Shown piece by piece: positions 7,579 through 16,113 of a stretch of 34,091 bases of DNA. Where the stretch lies: positions 1 through 34,091 of the forward strand of contig CALMYE010000189.1 in assembly GCA_937873425.1 (NCBI GenBank), given 5' to 3'. The translations under genes and the position numbers were made by a program. The notes beneath the pieces are model-generated. The model saw nothing but the letters and a program-made list of their open reading frames with translations, was not told where the DNA came from and did no database searches. Source of the DNA: an uncultured Sphingopyxis sp. Its GTDB lineage: Bacteria > Pseudomonadota > Alphaproteobacteria > Sphingomonadales > Sphingomonadaceae. Numbering within the stretch: the first letter of the stretch is position 1; each line of letters opens with the position of its first letter.

Positions 7579-8684
7579 CAGCCATTGTGCGTCGCGCTCC
7601 ACGCACCCATCGCACTCCACGTCTCCGCGCCGCCCGACACGGTGCAGCCCTTCGCCTCCTCCGAGATATGCCCGATCCGGAACACCGTCTCGCCCGCCGC
7701 TTCCAGCGCCGCCGTCACATCGGCGGCGTCGGCCTCCGCCACCACCACCGCCATGCCGATGCCACAGTTGAAGGTGCGCGCCATTTCCTCGGGCTCGATA
7801 TGGCCCTGCGCCTGCAGGAAGGCCATCAGCCGCGGCTGGTCCCAGGCGTCGGCGTCGATATGCGCGTGCAGGTTGGCGGGCAGGATGCGCGGGATATTCT
7901 CGAGCAGCCCGCCGCCGGTGATATGCGCCAGCGCATGGACCTTGCCGCCCTTCACCAGCGGCAGCAGGCTCTTCACATAGATGCGCGTCGGCGCCATCAG
8001 CGCGTCGATCAGCAGCACATTCTGGTCGAACAGCGCGGGGCGATCGAGCTTCCACCCCTTGTCCGCCGCGAGCCGTCGCACCAGCGAAAAGCCGTTGCTG
8101 TGCACGCCCGACGAGGCGAGGCCGAGGATCACGTCGCCCGCCGCGACCTTGTCCGCCGTCAGCACCCGGTCGCGCTCGACCGCGCCGACGCAGAAACCGG
8201 CGAGGTCGTAGTCGCCCTCCGCATACATGCCCGGCATTTCTGCCGTCTCGCCACCGATCAGCGCACATCCGGCCTGCTTGCATCCCTCGGCGATGCTCGC
8301 GACGACGGCGGTGGCGACATCATTGTCGAGCCTGCCGGTCGCATAATAGTCGAGGAAGAAGAGCGGCTCGGCGCCCTGCACGATCAGGTCGTTGACGCAC
8401 ATCGCGACGAGGTCGATGCCGACCCCGTCATGCCGCCCCGAATCGATCGCGAGCTTTAGCTTGGTGCCCACGCCGTCATTCGCCGCGACGAGCAACGGAT
8501 CGCTGAAGCCCGCCGCCTTCAGGTCGAAGAACCCCCCGAAGCCGCCGAGGTCGGCGTCGGCGCCTGGCCGCCGCGTCGCGCGGGCGAGCGGAGCGATGGC
8601 GCGGACCAGCGCATTGCCGGTCTCGATCGACACGCCGGCCTGGGCGTAAGTATAGGCGGGCGGCTGGTTGTGCTTGGAATCCAT
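7578..8684 (-). CDS. purM: Phosphoribosylformylglycinamidine cyclo-ligase
   Basis: PurM (AIR synthetase) closes the imidazole ring using ATP, turning FGAM into AIR in purine synthesis. The product has 368 residues, slightly longer than E. coli PurM (345), with a short non-conserved N-terminal lead. Conserved blocks include [20 protein letters not shown], the metal/ATP segment [15 protein letters not shown] with [34 protein letters not shown] and [13 protein letters not shown]. It is the first gene of the purM-purN-lipoprotein unit; a type A palindrome separates it from purN. It diverges from the hda-ppk1-ppx unit. Confidence 0.97.
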   Translation of the reverse strand: MDSKHNQPPAYTYAQAGVSIETGNALVRAIAPLARATRRPGADADLGGFGGFFDLKAAGFSDPLLVAANDGVGTKLKLAIDSGRHDGVGIDLVAMCVNDLIVQGAEPLFFLDYYATGRLDNDVATAVVASIAEGCKQAGCALIGGETAEMPGMYAEGDYDLAGFCVGAVERDRVLTADKVAAGDVILGLASSGVHSNGFSLVRRLAADKGWKLDRPALFDQNVLLIDALMAPTRIYVKSLLPLVKGGKVHALAHITGGGLLENIPRILPANLHAHIDADAWDQPRLMAFLQAQGHIEPEEMARTFNCGIGMAVVVAEADAADVTAALEAAGETVFRIGHISEEAKGCTVSGGAETWSAMGAWSATHNG

Positions 8685-8782
8685 GGCACGCGCGACTAAC
8701 GGTTCCAGCCGGCAAATGCCATGATTTCCTTGTCCGCCCGCTTGCCTTTCGCATGGGGTTCGGGGCAGAGCATAGAGAAGAT

Positions 8783-10054
8783 ATGATTTCGGCCGCTTCC
8801 CCCCGCTTCGCGTTCCGCCCGGCTCCGGCTTTCGCGCGGGTGCGCGACTGGCGCTGGGCCGCGCTGTTCGGCCTGTTCTTCGCGATCCTGATCGCCGGGG
8901 TGGTCGAGGGGCAGATCGGTCGCGGCGACCGCGGCATCACCCCGATCAACAGCAGCGGCGATTTTCTGGCGAGCGGCATCGCGGTCGACGTCACCGGCGA
9001 CAATGCCGACGACGCGCGCACCAAGGGCTGGCGCGAGGCGCAGCGCAAGGGCTGGGCGCAGCTCTATCGCCGCATCAACGGCAGCAACGGGCCGGCGCTC
9101 AGCGATTCGGTGCTCGACGGCATCGTCACCGCGATCGTCGTCGAGCATGAGCAGATCGGTCCGCGCCGCTATGTGGCGAAGCTCGGCGTCCAGTTCGACC
9201 GGGTGCGCGCCGGACAGATTTTGGGGGTCAGCGGGCGGACGCTTCGCTCGCCGCCGCTGCTCGTCATCCCGGTCTATTCGATCGACGGCATGCCGCAGGT
9301 GTTCGAGCAAAGGAGCGCGTGGCAGCGCGCCTGGGCCGAATATAACACCGGGCAGAGCGCGATCGACTATGTCCGCACCGCTGGCACCGGCGCCGATACG
9401 CTGCTGCTCAATCCGGGGCAGATCGGGCGGCGCGGGCGCGTGTGGTGGCGCGTCATCCTCGACCAATATGGCGCGGCCGACGTGCTGATCCCGATCGCGC
9501 GCGTCGAATATAGCTATCCCGGCGGGCCGGTCACCGGCCATTTCACCGCGCGCTTCGGCCCCGACAACAAGCTGATTGACAGCTTCACCATGACCGGCCC
9601 CAGCCCGGCGGCGCTGCCCGACATGATGGAAAAGGCGGTCGCGCGGATGGACCAGATCTACACCGACGCGCTCGCGGCGGGCACTTTGCGCACCGACGCC
9701 TATCTCGTGCTCGAAAAGCCGGTCGAGGTGAAGGATCTGCCGGTCGAAACCACAACCACGACGGCGCTGCCGACCGAAACCGACAGCAGCGTGGCGACGG
9801 CGACGCCCGCCGCCGGGGTGCAGAGCTTCACCGTGCAATATAGCTCGCCCGACGTCGAATCGGTCTCGGCGACCGAGCGGTCGGTCGGCGGCGTTCCCGG
9901 CGTCCAGTCGGCGGCGACCACCAGCCTCGCGCTCGGCGGCACATCGGTGATGCGCGTGACCTTCCGCGGCGACGGCGCGGCGCTGCGCGCGGCGCTCGAA
10001 GCGCGCGGCTACCGGGTGCAGGGAAGCGGCAGCACGCTCAGGATCAGCCGCTGA
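8783..10054 (+). CDS. Membrane-anchored DUF2066-like protein upstream of hda
   Basis: The 423-residue product has one N-terminal membrane segment (about 24-42, [17 protein letters not shown]) and a large extracytoplasmic part. Residues about 60-150 resemble the DUF2066 family (alanine-rich helix with [17 protein letters not shown], then [10 protein letters not shown]). The C-terminus (about 345-423) looks like a small ferredoxin-like fold of the heavy-metal-associated type ([16 protein letters not shown]...LEARGYRVQ) but lacks the metal-binding CXXC. A threonine-rich linker joins the two. The ATG after AGAGAAGAT was preferred to one 30 bases upstream with no ribosome-binding site. Its stop overlaps the hda start (TGATG), implying translational coupling. 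Function is unknown. Confidence 0.75.
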   Translation: MISAASPRFAFRPAPAFARVRDWRWAALFGLFFAILIAGVVEGQIGRGDRGITPINSSGDFLASGIAVDVTGDNADDARTKGWREAQRKGWAQLYRRINGSNGPALSDSVLDGIVTAIVVEHEQIGPRRYVAKLGVQFDRVRAGQILGVSGRTLRSPPLLVIPVYSIDGMPQVFEQRSAWQRAWAEYNTGQSAIDYVRTAGTGADTLLLNPGQIGRRGRVWWRVILDQYGAADVLIPIARVEYSYPGGPVTGHFTARFGPDNKLIDSFTMTGPSPAALPDMMEKAVARMDQIYTDALAAGTLRTDAYLVLEKPVEVKDLPVETTTTTALPTETDSSVATATPAAGVQSFTVQYSSPDVESVSATERSVGGVPGVQSAATTSLALGGTSVMRVTFRGDGAALRAALEARGYRVQGSGSTLRISR

Positions 10055-10710
10055 TGGCGCGCCCTTCGGGACAGATCGCGCTCCCGCTCGACTGGAGCGC
10101 GGGGGGCAGCAACGACGGGCCGCTGATCGTCGGCACCAGCAACGCCGACGCGGTGCGCTATCTGCGCCATGTCGCGACCTGGCCGGTGCGCACGGCGGTG
10201 CTGACCGGCCCGCGCGGATCGGGGCGCAGCCTGATGGGCCGGCTGTTCGCGCGCGAGACCGGCGGGCGCGTGATCGACGGCCATGACAGCGTTTCGGAAG
10301 AGGAGATGTTCCACGCCTGGAACGTGGCGCAGGCGGGCGGCGCGCCGCTCCTGATCGTCGCCGACGCGCCGCCGGCGGCGTGGGACGTCGCGCTTCCCGA
10401 CCTCCGTTCGCGGCTCGGTGCCGTGCCGGTGCTGACGATCGGCGAGCCCGACGACTGTCTCGCCCGCGACCTGATCGAAGCGCTGTTCGCGCAGCGCGGC
10501 ATCGCGCTCGCGCTCGAGGTCGCCGCCTATATCGTGCCGCGCATGGAGCGCAGCTATGCGATGATCCACCGCGTCGTCGCCGCGCTCGACGCGGCCTCGC
10601 TCGAACAGGGGCGGCGCGTCGGCATCCGTCTCGCGCGTGAAACATTGCTGTCACAAGGGCTGATCGACCCCGATTTGCTCGAAAGACAGGATGGAACGAC
10701 ATGTCGATAG
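10054..10710 (+). CDS. hda: Hda/HdaA-type DnaA-related regulator
   Basis: Hda binds the DNA clamp and stimulates ATP hydrolysis by DnaA after initiation, preventing re-initiation. The 218-residue length and AAA+ layout without a DNA-binding domain fit Hda. An N-terminal clamp-binding motif QIALPL is seen at 7-12. The P-loop reads GPRGSGRS (52-59): the usual Walker A lysine is replaced by arginine. A Walker B-like strand LLIVADAPP and a sensor II-like RMERSYAMIHRVV follow. Translation is coupled at both ends: the start overlaps the upstream stop, and the last 10 bases overlap ppk1. An alternative is a generic DnaA-like AAA+ protein, but the clamp motif favours Hda. Confidence 0.85.
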   Translation: MARPSGQIALPLDWSAGGSNDGPLIVGTSNADAVRYLRHVATWPVRTAVLTGPRGSGRSLMGRLFARETGGRVIDGHDSVSEEEMFHAWNVAQAGGAPLLIVADAPPAAWDVALPDLRSRLGAVPVLTIGEPDDCLARDLIEALFAQRGIALALEVAAYIVPRMERSYAMIHRVVAALDAASLEQGRRVGIRLARETLLSQGLIDPDLLERQDGTTCR

Positions 10711-12869
10711 GTGGAAGCCCCCTTCGCGCCGACAATGATGCCGAAACGGCGCCGCCGTCCTTCGGTCCCGAACGCTTCTTCAACCGCGAACTCTCCTGGC
10801 TCGCCTTCAACCGGCGGGTGATGGAGGAGGCGCGCAATCCCGCGCATCCCCTGCTCGAACGGCTGCGCTTCCTGTCGATCTCGGGCAGCAATCTCGACGA
10901 ATTCTTCATGGTCCGCGTCGCGGGGCTCAAGGGCCAGCAGCTTCAGGGCATAGAGGACCCTTCGGCCGACGGCCGCTCGCCCGGCCAGCAGCTCGCCGAG
11001 ATCGAGGCCGAGGTGAACCGCCTCGTCGACCAGCAGCAGTCCGAATGGCAGCGGCTGCACGACCTGCTCGCGCAGCAGCATATCATCGTCCACGGCGCGG
11101 GTTCCGACGCCGACGCGCTGCGCGCGCTGCTGCGCCAATATTTCATCGACCAGATCTTTCCGATCCTGACGCCGCAGGTGCTCGACCCGGCGCATCCCTT
11201 TCCCTTCATCCCCAACCGCGGGCTGGGGGTGATCTTCGACCTCGAACGCAAGTCCGATGGCGAGACGATCCGCGAACTGGTCATGATCCCCGCCTCGCTC
11301 GCGCGTTTCGTGCCGGTGCCGGGCGAGACGAGCAGCTTCGTGCCGATCGAATATCTGGTCGAGATGTTCGCCGACCTGCTCTTCCCCGGCTTTCGCGTCC
11401 GCTCGCGCGGCGTGTTCCGCATCATCCGTGACAGCGACATCGAGCTGGAGGAAGAGGCCGAGGATCTCGTCCGCCTGTTCCGCACGGCGATCCGCAGGAG
11501 AAGGCGGGGGCGCGTCATCCTGCTCGAACTCGGTGCCGACATGCCCGGCGAACTGGCGGCGGTGCTCAACGCCGATATTCAGGGGCATGAGGCGATCGTC
11601 GCCAAGATCGCGGGTTTCGTCGGGCTCGCCGCGCTGTCGGCGCTCGTCGACGTCGACCGCCCCGACCTCAAATTCCCCGCCTATTCGGCGCGCTTTCCCG
11701 AACGCATCCGCGAGCATGGCGGCGACTGCTTCGCGGCGATCCGGTCGAAGGATATCCTCGTCCACCATCCCTATGAGAGCTTCGACGTCGTCCTCTCCTT
11801 CCTGCGCCAGGCGGCGGCGGACCCCGACGTCGTCGCGATCAAGCAGACGCTCTATCGCGCGGGCAACCAGTCGCCGGTCATCCGCGCGCTGATCGAGGCG
11901 GCGGAGGCGGGCAAGTCGGTCACCGCCGTGGTCGAGCTCAAGGCGCGCTTCGACGAGGAGCAGAACCTCCTCTGGGCGAACCAGCTCGAACGCGCCGGTG
12001 TGCAGGTCGTCTACGGCTTCATCGAGTGGAAGACGCACGCCAAGATTTCGATGGTCGTGCGCCGCGAAGGGCAGGGATACCGCACCTATTGCCACTTCGG
12101 CACCGGCAATTATCACCCGGTCACCGCGCGCATCTATACCGACCTCAGCTTCTTCACCGCCGACCCGCGCGCCGGGCGCGACGCGGCGCAGCTGTTCAAC
12201 TATATCACCGGCTATGTCGAGCCCGAGCGGCTGGAACTGATCACCATGTCGCCGCTCAACATGCGGCAGAATCTCTGCGACCTGATCGACGCCGAAATCG
12301 CGGCGGCGAGGGCGGTGCGGCCGTCGGGCGTCTGGGCCAAGATGAACAGCCTCGTCGATCCCGACATCATCGACAAGCTCTATGAGGCGAGCGGCGCCGG
12401 GGTGCCGGTCGAACTGGTCGTGCGCGGCATCTGTTGCCTGCGTCCGGGGGTTCCCGGCCTGTCGGAAACGATCCGCGTCAAGTCGGTCGTCGGCCGTTTC
12501 CTCGAGCACAGCCGCATCTGGGCCTTCGCGGGCGGCGCGCCGCTACCGCATAGCGGGGCGAAGCTCTATATTTCCAGCGCCGACTGGATGCCGCGCAACT
12601 TCGACCGCCGCGTCGAATATATGATCCCGATCGAGAATCCGACCGTCCACGACCAGATATTGGACCAGGTGCTCGTCGCCAACCTGATCGACAATGAACA
12701 AAGCTGGGTGCTGCAACCCGACGGCACCTATGTGCGCCTGACGCCAAGCGACAAGCCGTTCAACCTGCACCATTATTTCATGACGAATCCGTCGCTTTCG
12801 GGCCGCGGCACGACGCTTCACCAGCGCCAGGACGTGCCGACGCTCCTGCTCAACATGCGCGAAGATTGA
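10701..12869 (+). CDS. ppk1: Polyphosphate kinase 1
   Basis: PPK1 reversibly polymerises the gamma phosphate of ATP into polyphosphate via a phosphohistidine. The 722-residue length is standard. The N-domain shows FFNRELSWLAFNRRV and SNLDEFFMVRVAGL. The catalytic histidine corresponds to His446 in EWKTHAKISM, and the second conserved histidine to His603 in LEHSRIWAF. IKQTLYRAG and CHFGTGNYHP are also family blocks. The ATG lies inside the end of hda, so the two are probably translationally coupled; ppx follows after four bases. Polyphosphate synthesis and degradation are thus encoded in one unit with Hda. Confidence 0.97.
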   Translation: MSIGGSPLRADNDAETAPPSFGPERFFNRELSWLAFNRRVMEEARNPAHPLLERLRFLSISGSNLDEFFMVRVAGLKGQQLQGIEDPSADGRSPGQQLAEIEAEVNRLVDQQQSEWQRLHDLLAQQHIIVHGAGSDADALRALLRQYFIDQIFPILTPQVLDPAHPFPFIPNRGLGVIFDLERKSDGETIRELVMIPASLARFVPVPGETSSFVPIEYLVEMFADLLFPGFRVRSRGVFRIIRDSDIELEEEAEDLVRLFRTAIRRRRRGRVILLELGADMPGELAAVLNADIQGHEAIVAKIAGFVGLAALSALVDVDRPDLKFPAYSARFPERIREHGGDCFAAIRSKDILVHHPYESFDVVLSFLRQAAADPDVVAIKQTLYRAGNQSPVIRALIEAAEAGKSVTAVVELKARFDEEQNLLWANQLERAGVQVVYGFIEWKTHAKISMVVRREGQGYRTYCHFGTGNYHPVTARIYTDLSFFTADPRAGRDAAQLFNYITGYVEPERLELITMSPLNMRQNLCDLIDAEIAAARAVRPSGVWAKMNSLVDPDIIDKLYEASGAGVPVELVVRGICCLRPGVPGLSETIRVKSVVGRFLEHSRIWAFAGGAPLPHSGAKLYISSADWMPRNFDRRVEYMIPIENPTVHDQILDQVLVANLIDNEQSWVLQPDGTYVRLTPSDKPFNLHHYFMTNPSLSGRGTTLHQRQDVPTLLLNMRED

Positions 12870-12873
12870 GCCA

Positions 12874-14358
12874 TTGCCGCTCCGCCGCGCACCCGCCTCC
12901 CGCCTCCACCGCTCGGCGGTCATCGACATCGGCTCCAACTCGGTGCGCCTCGTCGTCTATGAAGGCCCGCCGCGCGCGCCGGCGGTGATCTTCAACGAAA
13001 AGGTCGCCGCCGGTCTCGGCCGCGGCCTCGCGATCGACAATCGCATCGCCCCCGAGGATGCCGAACGCGGCCTCTATGCGTTGCGCCGCTACGCGCTGCT
13101 CGCGCGCCATATGGAGGTCGAGAATCTGCAATGCGTCGCGACGGCGGCGGTGCGCGATGCGACCAACGGTCCCGATTTCATCGCCGGCGCCGCCGAAGCG
13201 GGCCTCGAAATCCGCCTGCTGTCGGGACAGGAAGAGGCGGAAGCGGCGGGCTATGGCGTCGTCGCCGCCATCCCCGACGCGCACGGCATCGCGGTCGACC
13301 TCGGCGGCGGCAGCCTCGAACTCGCGCAGGTCAAGGACGGGCAGGTCGGCCGCCGCAACAGCTTCCCGCTCGGCGTGCTGCGGCTGCCCGCGCTGCGCAA
13401 GGACGGCCAGCAGGCGTTCGAGCGCATGCTGCGCAAGATGCTGCGCGCCAAGGGCTGGCCCGGCGACTGCGCCGGCCTGCCGCTCTATCTGGTCGGCGGC
13501 TCGTGGCGCGCTCTGGCGCGCCTCGACCTCGAACTGACCAAGGACCCGCTCGCCATCCTCGACCAGCATGCGCTGCCGCGCGCGGCGCTGCGCCGGCTGC
13601 TGCGCGCGACCAAGCGGCTGAGCTTCGACGAGTTGAAGGCGATCCCCGGCATGGCGTCGAACCGCGCCGCGACGCTGCCCGACGCCGCGGCGCTGCTCGC
13701 CGCGCTCGCCAACATCATCGACGCGCCGGAGATGACGGTGTCGTCGTCGGGCCTGCGCGAAGGGCTGCTCTATCAGGCGCTCGACCCCGCGACGCGCGCG
13801 CAGGACCCGTTGATCGTCGCCGCCGAGTTCGAGGGCCGCCGCCTCGCGCGCTTCGCCCCGCACGGCCGTGCGATCGCCGACTGGATCGCGCCGCTCTTCG
13901 ACAGCGAGAGCGTCGCCGACAGCCGCATTCGCCTCGCGGCGAGCCTGCTCAGCGACGTCGCCTGGTCGGCCAACCCCGATTTCCGCGCCGAGCGCGGGAC
14001 CGAGATCGCGTTGCATGGCAACTGGCGCGGCATCGACATTCCGGGGCGCATCCTGCTCGCGCGGGCGCTGCATGCGGGCTTCGGCGGCGCCGATGCCGAT
14101 TTCCCCGCGATGGGCGCGCTCGTCGCGCCGGAACGCGTCGCGCGGGCGCGCCAATGGGGGCTTGCGATCCGCCTCGCGCAGCGGCTGACCGGCGGGGTGG
14201 GGGCGCCACTGGAGGCGACTCGCATCGCACATCGGGACGGCAAGCTGATCCTCAGCCTCGATCCCGGCTGGCACGCGCTTGTCGGCGAATCGGTCGATCG
14301 CCGCCTGCGCGCTCTGGCGCAGGCGCTCGATGCGAAGCCCGAACTGCTGCTGCTCTAG
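12874..14358 (+). CDS. ppx: Exopolyphosphatase (Ppx/GppA family)
   Basis: Ppx releases terminal phosphate from polyphosphate; the related GppA hydrolyses pppGpp, and the two cannot be separated with certainty by eye. Adjacency to ppk1 favours Ppx. The actin-like ATPase fold shows AVIDIGSNSVRLVVYE at 15-29 and the second phosphate loop AVDLGGGSLELA; the acidic pair in QEEAEA is also typical. At 494 residues it includes the C-terminal HD-like region (from about 310). The start is a TTG, the only plausible initiator before the conserved strand, four bases after the ppk1 stop. The TAG stop is embedded in a long palindrome shared with rnd. Confidence 0.9.
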   Translation: MPLRRAPASRLHRSAVIDIGSNSVRLVVYEGPPRAPAVIFNEKVAAGLGRGLAIDNRIAPEDAERGLYALRRYALLARHMEVENLQCVATAAVRDATNGPDFIAGAAEAGLEIRLLSGQEEAEAAGYGVVAAIPDAHGIAVDLGGGSLELAQVKDGQVGRRNSFPLGVLRLPALRKDGQQAFERMLRKMLRAKGWPGDCAGLPLYLVGGSWRALARLDLELTKDPLAILDQHALPRAALRRLLRATKRLSFDELKAIPGMASNRAATLPDAAALLAALANIIDAPEMTVSSSGLREGLLYQALDPATRAQDPLIVAAEFEGRRLARFAPHGRAIADWIAPLFDSESVADSRIRLAASLLSDVAWSANPDFRAERGTEIALHGNWRGIDIPGRILLARALHAGFGGADADFPAMGALVAPERVARARQWGLAIRLAQRLTGGVGAPLEATRIAHRDGKLILSLDPGWHALVGESVDRRLRALAQALDAKPELLLL

Positions 14359-14493
14359 ATCTTGATCGACTTTGAATGAAACACCGGTGTGTCCCCGCGA
14401 AGGCGGGGACCCAGAGCGGATCAGCGCAAGGCCGCTCTGGGCTCCCGCCTTCGCGGGAGCACAGGCTTTTCACTCAAAGCTGATCATGTTCTA
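14356..14493. repeat. Palindrome containing both stop codons of ppx and rnd
   Basis: A nearly symmetrical 138-base palindrome. Outer arms read TAGATCTTGATCGACTTTG on the left and TAGAACATGATCAGCTTTG on the right read in reverse complement. Inner segments CCCAGAGCGG / CCGCTCTGGG pair exactly. Each arm contains its own hairpin (GTCCCCGC-GAAG-GCGGGGAC and CTCCCGC-CTTC-GCGGGAG). The first TAG is the ppx stop and the mirror TAG is the rnd stop. It probably acts as a two-way transcription or RNA-stability barrier. Confidence 0.85.
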
Positions 14494-15675
14494 ACCTTCG
14501 ACCGGCGTCACTTCGATCCGGCTCATCACGAGCTTGCCGCTGCGCACGGCAAAGCCCATGCGCCCTTCGACCAGGTCGAGCGCGGCATGGCCGAACACCT
14601 CGTAGCGCCAGCCCTGCATCATCGGGATGTCGTCGCGTCGCCCCGACGCGATCGCTTCCAGATCGTCGCTTCGTGCGATCAGCCGCGCGGCGACATTCAG
14701 CTCGCGCGCGCGAATCTTGAGCAGCAGCTTGAGCAGGTCGGCGACCAGCACGCCTTCCTTGCCGAGTCCCGGTCCGCGCGGCGCGCGGTCGGGCATGTCG
14801 TCGCGGCCGAGCGGCTGCGCATTCGCGAGCGCGTCGATCAGGCGGCCGCCGATGTCGTTCGCGCGCCAGGTCGCCGACAGGCCGCGCACGCGGCCGAGCC
14901 CGTCCTGATCCTTCGGCGGATGCGCGGCGAGGTCGGCGAGCGTCTCGTCCTTGACGATACGCCCGCGCGGCAGATTCTTGGTCCGCGCCTCGCGCTCGCG
15001 CCACGCGGCGAGCGCCTTGAGCCGGCCCAGCACGTCGGGCTTGCGCGACGGAATCTTGATGCGGTGCCAGGCGTCGTCCGGGTCGAGGCTGTAGCCCGCG
15101 GGATCGGCGAGGCGTTCCATCTCCTCATCGAGCCAGTGGCCGCGCCCGGTTTTGACCAGCTTCTTCAGCATCATCGGAAAAATCTTGGCGAGGTGCGTGA
15201 CGTCGCCGATCGCATAGTCGATCTGGCGCTTGTCGAGCGGACGGCGGCTCCAGTCGGTGAAGCGCGCGCCCTTGTCGAGCTGGATGCCCAGCCATGCCTC
15301 GACGAGGTTCGAATAGCCGACCTGCTCGGCCTGCCCCAGCGCCATCTGGCCGATCTGCGTGTCGAAGATCGGATGCGGCGTCTTGCCGGTCATGTTGAAG
15401 ATGATCTCGACGTCCTGCCCGCCGGCGTGAAACACCTTCAGCACATCCTCATTGTCGACCAGCAGCGCGAGCAGCGGGGCAAGGTCGATGCCGGGCGCCA
15501 TCGGGTCGATCGCCGCGGCATGGTCGCTGTTCGCGACCTGGATCAGGCAGAGTTCGGGCCAGAACGTATTCTCGCGCATGAACTCGGTATCGACCGCGAT
15601 GAAATCGCTGTTCTTTATGAGGTCGACGAATTCGACGAGCGCTGCGCTGGTTTCGATGAGCGGATGGACTTGCAT
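14491..15675 (-). CDS. rnd: Ribonuclease D
   Basis: RNase D is a 3'-5' exoribonuclease that trims tRNA and other stable RNA precursors. The 394-residue product has a DEDDy exonuclease domain (about 1-200) with Exo I VDTEFMRE (Asp29, Glu31), Exo II FHAGGQDVE and Exo III YAIGDVTHL, where the Tyr marks the DEDDy class. A HRDC domain (about 210-290) and a second helical domain follow, as in E. coli Rnd (375 residues). It is convergent with ppx, with stop codons in the shared palindrome. In many alphaproteobacteria rnd neighbours aspS; here two extra genes lie between them. Confidence 0.95.
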   Translation of the reverse strand: MQVHPLIETSAALVEFVDLIKNSDFIAVDTEFMRENTFWPELCLIQVANSDHAAAIDPMAPGIDLAPLLALLVDNEDVLKVFHAGGQDVEIIFNMTGKTPHPIFDTQIGQMALGQAEQVGYSNLVEAWLGIQLDKGARFTDWSRRPLDKRQIDYAIGDVTHLAKIFPMMLKKLVKTGRGHWLDEEMERLADPAGYSLDPDDAWHRIKIPSRKPDVLGRLKALAAWREREARTKNLPRGRIVKDETLADLAAHPPKDQDGLGRVRGLSATWRANDIGGRLIDALANAQPLGRDDMPDRAPRGPGLGKEGVLVADLLKLLLKIRARELNVAARLIARSDDLEAIASGRRDDIPMMQGWRYEVFGHAALDLVEGRMGFAVRSGKLVMSRIEVTPVEG

Positions 15676-15783
15676 GCGGCGCCTATACAGCTAGTTGAGG
15701 CAGACGGGCAGGAAAAATTGCCCGCGCTCTTCGGGTCGCGAAAGCCGGAATGCCGGCAGGGGAAAACGCGAAGGGGCGGTGAC

Positions 15784-16113
15784 ATGATGTGGGTCGGTTG
15801 GGCGCTGGCGGCGCTCGCTTTTCTGCTGCTTTTCGGCCAGTATCTGGCGGGGCAGGGCGATATTTTCGTGTCGATCGCCAACCCGCGGCCGCTCGACGAG
15901 GAAGAGGTGGAGATCATCCTCCGCTGGTGGGGGCTCGCGGCCGAATCGCGGCAGCCCTTCCTGACCCCCGAATCCGACCACGGCCTGTCCGACGTGCGCG
16001 TCTATGCGACGCGGAAACAGATATTGATCGCCATCTTCACCGCCGGGCTGGTGCGCCCGGTCACCGTCGCCTGGCGCGCCCACGCCGGCATCTTGCCGCT
16101 GGGAGACGCCTGA
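15784..16113 (+). CDS. Small single-pass membrane protein
   Basis: The 109-residue product has an N-terminal membrane segment at about 4-22 (VGWALAALAFLLLFGQYLA), followed by an acidic EEEVE stretch, WWGLAAES and a second mildly hydrophobic region (about 80-102). The family is not recognised. AAGGGGCGG lies just before the start, which could be either of two adjacent ATGs. The stop overlaps the next ATG (TGATG), so it is translationally coupled to the FAD-dependent oxidoreductase. A role as its membrane anchor or electron-transfer partner is only inference. The pair is inserted between rnd and aspS. Confidence 0.7.
   Translation: MMWVGWALAALAFLLLFGQYLAGQGDIFVSIANPRPLDEEEVEIILRWWGLAAESRQPFLTPESDHGLSDVRVYATRKQILIAIFTAGLVRPVTVAWRAHAGILPLGDA

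Noticed and set aside
10554-12509. Minus-strand open frame (651 codons) opposite ppk1
   Set aside because: No recognisable motifs; PPK1 on the other strand has its catalytic histidines and full length.
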